This document shows positions 28,701-35,376 of a DNA stretch of 64,000 nucleotides, one piece after another; positions within the stretch are counted from its first letter, which is position 1, and each line of letters starts with the position of its first letter. The translations under genes were made by a program, and so were the position numbers. The stretch is taken from assembly GCF_001767295.1 (NCBI RefSeq), contig NZ_CP014944.1:558001-622000 (forward strand). Direction: 5' to 3'. The notes under the pieces were generated by a model. It ran no database searches, had not been told where the DNA came from, and was given only the letters and a program-made list of their open reading frames with translations. This stretch comes from Colwellia sp. PAMC 20917. GTDB taxonomy: Bacteria; Pseudomonadota; Gammaproteobacteria; Enterobacterales; Alteromonadaceae.

Positions 28701-29681
28701 ATGCCCAAGCCTCGTTCACAACAAATCAGTTTATCTGATACGCCGTATTATCATATTTGCAGTCAAACCGTTCGTAAGGCCTTTTTATGTGGTGTTGATA
28801 AAGAAACCGGTGTTAGTTATGCGCACAGGCGTCATTGGATTGAACAGCGTATTTTTACATTATCTCAGGTCTTTGCTATTGGTATTTGTGCTCACGCTGT
28901 TATGAATAATCACTTACATTTAGTCCTTCATGTTGATAGTGAACAAGTTAACAACTGGACGACGTTCGAGGTACTGTCCCGTTGGCATACGTTGTTTAAA
29001 GGCACCCTGTTAACCCGTCAATATCAGCGACAGCAATCATTAACGACATTCGAAATAGAAATAGTTGAAAAAACAGCACAAGTCTACAAACAGCGTTTAA
29101 TCGATATCAGTTGGTTTATGCGGGCATTAAACGAGCCTATTGCTCGACAAGCCAATAAAGAAGACAAATGCACAGGGCATTTTTGGGAAGGACGCTTTAA
29201 ATCACAAGCCCTGCTCGATGAAGGGGCATTACTTGCTTGTATGGCTTATGTAGATTTAAATCCAGTGCGTGCGGGCATTGCCCCAACACCTGAGCAATCG
29301 CGTTTTACCAGTATTCAACGGCGTATCAAAGCCGCCATCATGGGAGAGCAACCCTCAAGGTTATTACCTTTTACGGGCCATCAACAGCAAGCTAAAACCT
29401 CCGGTATCCGCTTTAGCTTGAAGGACTATTTAACCCTTGTAGATGAAACAGGTCGGGTAATAAGAGCAGACAAACGAGGCGCTATCGATAACAAAACCGC
29501 AAATATACTGTCAAGACTTCACATCAGCGACGAAAGTTGGCTCAAACTCACCACAAACTTTGAAGGTATATTCACTGGCGCGGTCGGCACCGCAGAGCAT
29601 TTGTGTGAATTTACTGAGCACGTAGGGTTAAAGCGAGCACACGGTAAAGCAAATGCCCAAGCTTGTTTGAATAGCGCGTAA
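28701..29681 (+). CDS. REP-associated tyrosine transposase (RAYT)-like protein
   Basis: 326 residues from ATG 28701 (the upstream in-frame ATG at 28671 adds an unlikely 10-residue tail). It has the Y1/TnpA_REP signature: ISLSDTPYYHICSQTVRKAF, the HUH-type motif in AHAVMNNHLHLVLHV, then WFMRALNEPIARQANKEDKC, GHFWEGRFKSQALL and YVDLNPVRAGI. A C-terminal extension of ~120 residues follows, as in the larger RAYT group. These single-strand endonucleases act on REP hairpins, which are present just downstream (29875-29997). Its divergent neighbour is a reverse-transcriptase remnant. Confidence 0.9.
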   Translation: MPKPRSQQISLSDTPYYHICSQTVRKAFLCGVDKETGVSYAHRRHWIEQRIFTLSQVFAIGICAHAVMNNHLHLVLHVDSEQVNNWTTFEVLSRWHTLFKGTLLTRQYQRQQSLTTFEIEIVEKTAQVYKQRLIDISWFMRALNEPIARQANKEDKCTGHFWEGRFKSQALLDEGALLACMAYVDLNPVRAGIAPTPEQSRFTSIQRRIKAAIMGEQPSRLLPFTGHQQQAKTSGIRFSLKDYLTLVDETGRVIRADKRGAIDNKTANILSRLHISDESWLKLTTNFEGIFTGAVGTAEHLCEFTEHVGLKRAHGKANAQACLNSA

Positions 29682-29874
29682 ACTTAACTACATGCAAAAA
29701 CCGCACTAAGACAGCACTAAGACCACAAGAAAAAATACGGCTACCTTGGGGGAGAAGTAATGCTTGCCTGAAATTCACTCCTTTAATCAACATCTATAAA
29801 AGTCGATAGGCAAAAGCTTACAAGATGCAGTACATGCCTTGTTGTTGACCAATGGATGGACGTGTTTCAGAGCA
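29682..29874. other. short gap between the RAYT-like gene and the REP-like array
   Basis: No gene seen. It includes a short direct repeat GCACTAAGAC (29702-29721 region, two copies). Confidence 0.4.
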
Positions 29875-29997
29875 TTATCACTGCGTAGCATTATCATGGG
29901 TGGCATAATAACTTTATCACTGCGTAGAATTATCATGGGTGGCATAATAATTTTGTTATCACTGCGTAGAATTATCATGGGTGGCATAATAATTTTG
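29875..29997 (+). repeat. three tandem REP-like hairpin units (39/42/42 bp)
   Basis: Unit starts at 29875, 29914 and 29956. Each reads TTATCACTGCGTAG followed by a palindrome. In units 2 and 3 the palindrome has arms AATTATCATG and CATAATAATT (one mismatch) around a GGTGG loop. A GTAG tetranucleotide immediately 5' of a palindrome is the hallmark of REP sequences processed by RAYT proteins, and a RAYT-like gene lies 194 bases upstream. Confidence 0.85.
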
Positions 29998-30182
29998 ATA
30001 CTTAACCTGTTATTGTTGGCATAAATAATTTGATGCAACGAGGCCAATTTTTTATCATAAAACAAGAAAAATATTACACAGCCTGTGATGTTGAATATGC
30101 TATTGGTCAACACAATTACTTGACCACTTCAGTTGAAAACAGACTAAACTTAGATGTGCTTTCTCGAGATATAATCTTAATA

Positions 30183-30253
30183 CTTTCCAATACGGAAAGA
30201 AATAACTTTCCAGGATGGAAAGCTTTGTGTATATTACTTTCCGATACGGAAAC
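30183..30253. promoter_or_regulatory. three palindromic operator-like sites
   Basis: CTTTCCAATACGGAAAG (30183-30199), CTTTCCAGGATGGAAAG (30206-30222) and CTTTCCGATACGGAAAC (30237-30253) share CTTTCC-N5-GGAAA. Centres are 23 and 31 bases apart. They lie just upstream of a membrane-protein gene that is coupled to a winged-helix regulator gene. Autoregulation by that regulator is the likely reading (inference). Confidence 0.65.
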
Positions 30254-30268
30254 TAATGAGTAAAGATT

Positions 30269-30730
30269 ATGAACAATAATAGAAAGCAAATAAATTCAGA
30301 AGAAGCTAAAGCTGCAATTAAATCTATTAAAAAATTTGAAAATTCTTCGTTACAACACGCCATACCTTCACCCTGGTTTGGGATGGCAATGTCAATAGTC
30401 GTAGGGCTTTTAGTGTTTTTAATTGGGGCGGGACTCCGTGATTACTATTTTTTTCCAATTATAGCTTTACCATTAATCATCGCTATACATCGTAGTAAAA
30501 TGAAAGTATCACCTCGAGCGACAACAAGCAAAAAGACTCTCATTGCACTTGTCGGCTTAATAGGATTAATGTTTGGATTAATATTCGCTGGAATCTTTGT
30601 TCGCTCGTTATATTGCACAATGATAGGGCCAATTATTTGTAGTTTAATAGCGACCTTTACCATTTATTGGATAAGTGTTTCTGAACGTAATGAACATAAA
30701 AATAAAATTGACCAGGATATAGGTTCGTGA
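30269..30730 (+). CDS. hypothetical small membrane protein, coupled to winged-helix regulator
   Basis: 153 residues with four hydrophobic segments: MAMSIVVGLLVFLIGAGL (~35-52), YYFFPIIALPLIIAI (~55-70), LIALVGLIGLMFGLIFAGIF (~88-108) and MIGPIICSLIATFTIYWIS (~115-133). The N-terminal region (EEAKAAIKSIKKFE) and C-terminal tail are charged and probably cytoplasmic. No family recognised. Its TGA overlaps the GTG start of the regulator in the sequence GTGA, a classic coupled pair. Three palindromes sit directly upstream. Confidence 0.75.
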   Translation: MNNNRKQINSEEAKAAIKSIKKFENSSLQHAIPSPWFGMAMSIVVGLLVFLIGAGLRDYYFFPIIALPLIIAIHRSKMKVSPRATTSKKTLIALVGLIGLMFGLIFAGIFVRSLYCTMIGPIICSLIATFTIYWISVSERNEHKNKIDQDIGS

Positions 30731-31023
30731 ATATAGCACAGTTTGACAGTATTATTCATGCCCCTAATCGGCTTCAGATTTGCTCGCTGTTAGTACCTAT
30801 TGAAGATGCAGAATTTCAGTTAATTCGAGACCAATTGGGAGTTAGCGATTCAGTTCTTTCAAAACACGTCAAACAACTAGAGGATGCTGGGTACGTGAAA
30901 CAACGTAAAGAAAAAGTTAACGGTAGGCTACGTACATGGTTGTATTTAACTGAAGCAGGTAGAAGAGCATTTGAAGGACACGTGGCAGAATTGATGCGTA
31001 TTGTTCAAGTTTCCGACTTATAA
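30727..31023 (+). CDS. winged-helix transcriptional regulator (HTH_34/MarR-like)
   Basis: 98 residues, starting at GTG 30727, which overlaps the previous stop. The fold is a short winged helix: FDSIIHAPNRLQICSLLVP, recognition region LGVSDSVLSKHVKQLEDAGY, wing VKQRKEKVNGRLRTWLYLTE and the end helix RRAFEGHVAELM. Length and motif fit the HTH_34 class of small MarR/ArsR-like regulators, which often pair with a membrane protein. No effector domain or Cys/His metal site is visible. It probably binds the three CTTTCC-N5-GGAAA palindromes upstream (inference). Confidence 0.85.
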   Translation: MNIAQFDSIIHAPNRLQICSLLVPIEDAEFQLIRDQLGVSDSVLSKHVKQLEDAGYVKQRKEKVNGRLRTWLYLTEAGRRAFEGHVAELMRIVQVSDL

Positions 31024-31223
31024 GAATTATAGTCACTTGGGAAATATTTACTTACGAAAAACTACCGATTATTCTTTTCGTGCGACAAAAGAATGTGGAT
31101 TAAGCGCTTTAGTAAAACACTAATAATGTCAGCTTTTAGCTGTTAAATACTATAAATCTCCCGTGGTTTTCATCTGTCTATGTTTTGTTGCCAGACGGTG
31201 ACGAGGGTAGGAAGTAGATTTAA

Positions 31224-31412
31224 ATGTATGAAAACCTGCCTTATTTTGAATATTCGCTGCATATAACAATTCGAGTTGGTGATAAGTATGATATATGGTC
31301 AAGGTTAGAACCTACTTTGCCGAGCGATATATTTGGTTTTATTAAGCTGCTCGTAGCCACGATTATTTTCTCGGCTGTAATAGGTCCCCTGATATTTATC
31401 TTCTTATTTTAG
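31224..31412 (+). CDS. hypothetical small membrane protein
   Basis: 62 residues. A soluble N-terminal half (YENLPYFEYSLHITIRVGDK) is followed by one hydrophobic segment (FIKLLVATIIFSAVIGPLIF). GGTAGGAAG lies about 10-12 bases before the ATG. No family recognised. It sits alone between the winged-helix gene and a MITE-like element and could be an orphan or spurious. Confidence 0.4.
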   Translation: MYENLPYFEYSLHITIRVGDKYDIWSRLEPTLPSDIFGFIKLLVATIIFSAVIGPLIFIFLF

Positions 31413-31608
31413 GGGGATGTGATTTACTAAGGGACTTGTAATAAATTGATTTAATATGTCATTAGTTGATATGACTATAAACTCAATCTTTTGATTTTAG
31501 GTAACAAATCAAATTCTCTTATATTAATAAATTTCGAGTGAAACAATATAATAAAATTGCCCCTAATATGTTCATGACTTCACAATAGCCTAATGTCAGC
31601 TTTTGGCT

Positions 31609-31766
31609 CAGGCTGTGTGAAAATTATTTTGAACTTGTGTAATTCTATAATATCAACGAACAAAGGTTCTGTAGATTTAAATCTGTAGTGAGTTTGGTGC
31701 CAAACTACATGTAAATTTACGTAGCGTTGCATAAAAATTTTAAGCTGAGAGTTTTCACACAGTCTG
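31609..31766. mobile_element. MITE-like element (158 bp) with GGCT target duplication
   Basis: The left end CAGGCTGTGTGAAAATTAT and the inverse of the right end, CAGACTGTGTGAAAACTCT, form imperfect terminal inverted repeats with 15 of 19 bases identical. Identical GGCT tetramers lie immediately outside at 31605-31608 and 31767-31770. The interior has no coding capacity. The structure fits a non-autonomous derivative of a transposon making 4-bp duplications; family not identified. Confidence 0.65.
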
Positions 31767-31779
31767 GGCTAGCAGTTGA

Positions 31780-31956
31780 CTAAAGGAACAACCGATAGCT
31801 AACTTCCCCTTTGCGGACAAAGTTATCGTAAATACTTTTCAGTCTCGACAACTCCTCAGTGAGCATCAACTCGTTGACTAAAGATCGATTTGGTTCGAAA
31901 ATATCATCTACTGAAGGTGTTGATTCTAATGGTCCTACTTGTCGAGATAACCTCAT
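31780..31956 (-). CDS. short hypothetical ORF (58 aa), possible gene fragment
   Basis: An open frame on the complement from ATG 31956 to TAG 31780-31782 begins MRLSRQVGPLESTPSVDDIF and ends with a helical, charged stretch (LTEELSRLKSIYDNFVRKGE). The amino-acid mix looks coding, but I recognise no family and see no clear ribosome-binding site. It lies next to the MITE-like element, which may have truncated something longer. Confidence 0.35.
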   Translation of the reverse strand: MRLSRQVGPLESTPSVDDIFEPNRSLVNELMLTEELSRLKSIYDNFVRKGEVSYRLFL

Positions 31957-32049
31957 TTGTAATGTCTATTCACATAGCGTTTTCTAGTAATAGCTGGATA
32001 AATAACGAGCGACGACTATTATTCGTAGTTTAACAAGTTCGAGTGCCAA

Positions 32050-32224
32050 TCAAAATACAAGCTCAACAGATAGTCGTTCTAATGTATCCCATCTAATGAT
32101 AAAAAGTAAAATAGCAACAGCCACGGTAACTTCAGAAATACCATAGTTAAAATACTTTTCGATGACATGCAGTTGCCGTAATGAAGATAAAGGGTTATCG
32201 CTATTTAGAGGTCTTTAGAGGTCT
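32050..32224 (-). pseudogene. gene remnant encoding a hydrophobic C-terminus
   Basis: The complement reads DNPLSSLRQLHVIEKYFNYG, then ISEVTVAVAILLFIIRWDTL and a stop at 32050-32052. The frame has no start codon and is closed by a stop in the minisatellite at its 5' side. One membrane helix is evident. Probably the decayed end of a membrane-protein gene. Bases 31413-31600 and 31957-32049 hold nothing recognisable. Confidence 0.35.
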
Positions 32225-32243
32225 TTAGAGGTCTTTAGAGGTC
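32204..32243. repeat. minisatellite, four copies of TTTAGAGGTC
   Basis: Four perfect tandem copies of a 10-bp unit, followed by a partial copy, just beyond the terminator of the acyl-CoA dehydrogenase gene. The AGGTCTT core is shared with the larger repeat at 34491-34586 on the other side of that gene. Confidence 0.9.
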
Positions 32244-32255
32244 TTTTAAAATGAT

Positions 32256-32287
32256 AAAACCTTTTACAGAAAACTGTAAAAGGTTTT
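32256..32287 (-). terminator. intrinsic terminator of acyl-CoA dehydrogenase gene
   Basis: Arms AAAACCTTTTACAG and CTGTAAAAGGTTTT pair perfectly over 14 bp around an AAAA loop, 28 bases after the stop. In the leftward sense a T-rich tail (GGTTTTATCATTTT) follows. Confidence 0.85.
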
Positions 32288-32315
32288 TATTAGTGGTTAT
32301 TTTAACAGTCGGTGT

Positions 32316-34136
32316 TTATAAAAATGACAACAACTCTTCGTCTAACTGCATTAACGTTTTAGGGTCTGCCATCATGGTGATAGCTAACGATTTAGTTCTT
32401 GGCAACATGCGCTCAAAATAAAACTCTGCGGTTTTAATTTTTGCACGGTAGAAGTCTCTGTTCTCAACATCGGTTGCTAATTTTTCATAAGCCGCCTGTG
32501 CCATTTGTGCCCAGAAATAAGCCATAACGATGTAACCAGAATACATTAAATAGTCAACCGAAGCAGATCCAACCACATCGCGGTTTTTCTTTGCTTTTAA
32601 TGACAAACTTAATGTGTTTTTCTGCCAGCCGGCAACAGCTTTGCTCAATGGCCAAATAAATTGATTCATCTGACGTTTATGAGGGTTATTTGAAATCATA
32701 CTTTTGTCTTTACAAAAGCCTAAGACTTCCATGGTAAAGTGTTTTAAATACTTACCGCGATTTAATAAGATTTTACGTCCTAATAAATCAAGTGCTTGGA
32801 TACCCGTTGTTCCTTCATACAAAGTAGCTATACGTGTATCACGAACAATTTGCTCCATACCCCACTCTTTGATAAAGCCATGACCACCAAATATTTGTAA
32901 GCCATGGTTTGCACTTTCTGAACCTAGTTCAGTGAGGAATGCTTTTAAAATCGGTGTAATAAAACCTAAACGGTTATCAGCTTTACGGCGTTGCTTATCA
33001 TCTTTCAACATTTGGATGTCATCAACTATTTTCGCCGTATAATAAATCATAGCACGGCCACCTTCGGTGATCGCTTTTTGCGTCATTAGCATTTTACGAA
33101 CATCAGGGTGAACAATAATTGGGTCAGCAACTAATTCAGGCTTTTTAGCACCGGTAAGTGAACGCATCGATAATCGTTCTTTTGCGTAAATTAACGAATT
33201 TTGATAAGCAAGTTCTGCAGCACAGATACCTTGTAAGGCTGTACCAACACGTGCGGTATTCATAAAGGTGAACATACATTCTAAACCTTTATTTTCTTTA
33301 CCAATAAGTACGCCTTTTGCACCATCAAAATTTAAAACAGCGGTAGCTGAACCTTTGATACCCATTTTATCTTCAATAGAGCCACAAACAACATTGTTAC
33401 TTTCGCCAATGTTACCTTGTTCATCAACTTGCATCTTAGGAACAATAAATAATGAGATCCCACGCGTACCTTTTGGTGCATTGGGTAATCTTGCTAAAAC
33501 GATATGAACTATGTTTTCAGTTAAGTCATGCTCACCAGCTGAAATAAATATTTTAGTACCACTAATACTAAATGTACCATCATCGTTTAACTCAGCTTTT
33601 GTTTTAACTTGACCTAAATCTGTACCACATTGTGGCTCAGTTAAACACATAGTGCCGGTCCAAGTACCTTCGGTAAGCTTAGTTAAGTAAAGCTGCTTCT
33701 GTTCTTCAGTACCGTGTAACTGTACCGTATCCATAGCACCATGACTTAAACCAGGATACATAGCCCACGACCAGTTTGCCGTACCCATCATCTCTGACTT
33801 TACCATGCCTAGCGAAGCAGGAAGCCCTTGGCCACCATGTTCAACAGGGTGAGACAAACTCTGCCATCCACCGTCAACATATTTCTGATAAGCTTCTTTA
33901 AAGCCTGTAGGCGTGGTTACCTTACCATTATCAAAAGTACAACCTTCTTTATCGCCACTTTGATTTATTGGTAATAATTCATTTTCACAGAATTTTGCAC
34001 ACTCTTGGAATATCGCATCAACCAAGTCAGGTGTCGCTTCTTCAAATTCTGGATACTGCTTATAATGGTCATAATAATTAAAGACATCTTCAAATAAAAA
34101 TTTCATGTCTGTGATCGGTGCTTTATAACTGAGCAT
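32316..34136 (-). CDS. acyl-CoA dehydrogenase (long, DmdC/AcdA-like group)
   Basis: 606 residues, the long acyl-CoA dehydrogenase class with a C-terminal extension. The N-terminal domain has WQSLSHPVEHGGQGLPASLG. FAD/substrate-site motifs are CLTEPQCGTDLGQVKT, ISGTKIFISAGEHDL and DKMGIKGSATAVLNF. The catalytic Glu lies in IATLYEGTTGIQALDLLGRK, and QIFGGHGFIKEWGMEQ precedes it. These flavoenzymes oxidise acyl-CoAs to enoyl-CoAs in fatty-acid or 3-methylmercaptopropionyl-CoA catabolism; the exact substrate cannot be read here. GGAGAG lies just before the ATG. No operon partner. Minisatellites flank both ends. Confidence 0.92.
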   Translation of the reverse strand: MLSYKAPITDMKFLFEDVFNYYDHYKQYPEFEEATPDLVDAIFQECAKFCENELLPINQSGDKEGCTFDNGKVTTPTGFKEAYQKYVDGGWQSLSHPVEHGGQGLPASLGMVKSEMMGTANWSWAMYPGLSHGAMDTVQLHGTEEQKQLYLTKLTEGTWTGTMCLTEPQCGTDLGQVKTKAELNDDGTFSISGTKIFISAGEHDLTENIVHIVLARLPNAPKGTRGISLFIVPKMQVDEQGNIGESNNVVCGSIEDKMGIKGSATAVLNFDGAKGVLIGKENKGLECMFTFMNTARVGTALQGICAAELAYQNSLIYAKERLSMRSLTGAKKPELVADPIIVHPDVRKMLMTQKAITEGGRAMIYYTAKIVDDIQMLKDDKQRRKADNRLGFITPILKAFLTELGSESANHGLQIFGGHGFIKEWGMEQIVRDTRIATLYEGTTGIQALDLLGRKILLNRGKYLKHFTMEVLGFCKDKSMISNNPHKRQMNQFIWPLSKAVAGWQKNTLSLSLKAKKNRDVVGSASVDYLMYSGYIVMAYFWAQMAQAAYEKLATDVENRDFYRAKIKTAEFYFERMLPRTKSLAITMMADPKTLMQLDEELLSFL

Positions 34137-34490
34137 GTATCTCTCCAGTGCTTTTTAAACTATTTATTTAACTTCTTTCGAATATAGCAGAAAAACAACT
34201 GGTCATACCACTGTTTTTTACTAATAAATATTTATATATTTATAAATAGAACTTAAGTGTAGAAGACAACTGTATTTATTAAAGAGAATAAGCGTGTAAA
34301 ATTTTAATTAACAATAAAAGTTTGAGCTTTGCTGTATAAGAAATAAATAGCATATTAACAATAATATTAGCTCTGTGGAATGTAGTCGAAGCCGTGATAA
34401 CAACAATCGCAGCAAACGTCTGCTTCGCGTATAGAAAGCGAATTAAACTGAATTGTTATAGTTTTTTGTCATTTATTTTATAAAATTTGA

Positions 34491-34586
34491 GGTCTTGAGG
34501 TCTTGAGGTCTTGAGGTCTTGAGGTCTTGAGGTCTTGAGGTCTTGAGGTCTTGAGGTCTTGAGGTCTTGAGGTCTTGAGGTCTTGA
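34491..34586. repeat. minisatellite, twelve copies of GGTCTTGA
   Basis: Twelve uninterrupted perfect copies of an 8-bp unit (96 bases) in the intergenic region between the tRNA-Asp array and the acyl-CoA dehydrogenase promoter side. No spacers are present, so this is not a CRISPR. Slippage should make copy number variable. Bases 34137-34490 hold no gene. Confidence 0.95.
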
Positions 34587-34625
34587 TATTTTTCATATGG
34601 CTATAAAAAACAGTAAAAACAATGT

Positions 34626-34702
34626 TGGCGGAGTGGACGGGACTCGAACCCGCGACCCCCGGCGTGACAGGCCGGTATTCTAACCAACTGAACTACCACT
34701 CC
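34626..34702 (-). tRNA. tRNA-Asp (GTC), copy 1
   Basis: 77 nt with encoded CCA. The acceptor arm is GGAGTGG/CCACTCC with discriminator G, the anticodon arm CCGGC-CTGTCAC-GCCGG (anticodon GTC), and the T arm GCGGG-TTCGAGT-CCCGT. This is the last gene of the leftward array. Confidence 0.97.
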
Positions 34703-34839
34703 GCTGTATTGCTTTCTTCAAGTTTTACTACCTAAGCAGACGGTACTTAAACCCGCATATTACCTTGAATATTGGTATAAAAGATGTCACGCCTTTTATC
34801 GTTAGGTCATTCAAACCTTATTCTCTACTTAAACAATGT

Positions 34840-34916
34840 TGGCGGAGTGGACGGGACTCGAACCCGCGACCCCCGGCGTGACAGGCCGGTATTCTAACCA
34901 ACTGAACTACCACTCC
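34840..34916 (-). tRNA. tRNA-Asp (GTC), copy 2
   Basis: Identical to copy 1, with encoded CCA. The spacer to copy 3 shares a long block (AAGATGTCACGCCTTTTAT onward to the tRNA) with the spacer to copy 1, which shows recent tandem duplication of a tRNA-plus-spacer unit. Confidence 0.97.
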
Positions 34917-35003
34917 GCTGTATTGCTTTTGAATGTTATAATAAAAGATGTCACGCCTTTTATTGTTAGGTCATTCAAACCTTATTCTCTACTTAAACAA
35001 TGT

Positions 35004-35080
35004 TGGCGGAGTGGACGGGACTCGAACCCGCGACCCCCGGCGTGACAGGCCGGTATTCTAACCAACTGAACTACCACTCC
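35004..35080 (-). tRNA. tRNA-Asp (GTC), copy 3
   Basis: Identical 77-nt sequence with CCA. The spacer to copy 4 is only 52 bases. Confidence 0.97.
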
Positions 35081-35132
35081 GCTGTATTGTTTTAAACGTT
35101 TAGTAAAACTAGGTGCTTAACCTTTGATTAAT

Positions 35133-35209
35133 TGGCGGAGTGGACGGGACTCGAACCCGCGACCCCCGGCGTGACAGGCCGGTATTCTAACCAACTGAAC
35201 TACCACTCC
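35133..35209 (-). tRNA. tRNA-Asp (GTC), copy 4 (promoter-proximal)
   Basis: Identical 77-nt sequence with CCA. First in the direction of transcription. It lies downstream of dnaQ, the same neighbourhood as aspV next to dnaQ in E. coli. Confidence 0.97.
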
Positions 35210-35256
35210 GCTGTATAATCAACACATTCTTCAACAAGTCGTTGAATGCGGCGGAG

Positions 35257-35285
35257 ATAATACGGTTAAGACGCAGAGCAGTCAA
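35257..35285 (-). promoter_or_regulatory. sigma-70 promoter of the tRNA-Asp array
   Basis: On the complement, TTGACT (35280-35285) and TATTAT (35257-35262) are separated by exactly 17 bases. They are followed by a GC-rich discriminator (CTCCGCCGC), typical of stringently controlled stable-RNA promoters. It lies about 50 bases upstream of tRNA copy 4. Confidence 0.7.
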
Positions 35286-35376
35286 CCACTTTTTTAATAT
35301 AATTAACTGTATGCACGTTTGATGTACAATACGGAGGAATTACATTCAAAAATGGCTTTATTTAATTGGCTATTCA

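Noticed and set aside
29875-29997. CRISPR or coding sequence in the three 39/42-bp repeats
   Set aside because: There are only three units with no variable spacers; the open frames on both strands are a by-product of the repeat. The GTAG-hairpin structure beside a RAYT gene explains it better.
30030-30263. 77-codon open frame before the membrane-protein gene
   Set aside because: Its 3' third is made of the three operator-like palindromes and the protein has no recognisable character, so it is probably chance.
17966-32315. Prophage or integrative conjugative element
   Set aside because: No capsid, tail, lysis, relaxase or conjugation genes are seen; only IS elements, recombinases and orphans.
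34491-34586. CRISPR array
   Set aside because: The 8-bp units are contiguous with no spacers and no cas genes are in the window; it is a minisatellite.
34836-35045. 69-codon open frame across the tRNA-Asp genes
   Set aside because: It lies on the opposite strand of two perfect tRNA genes; chance frame in stable-RNA DNA.
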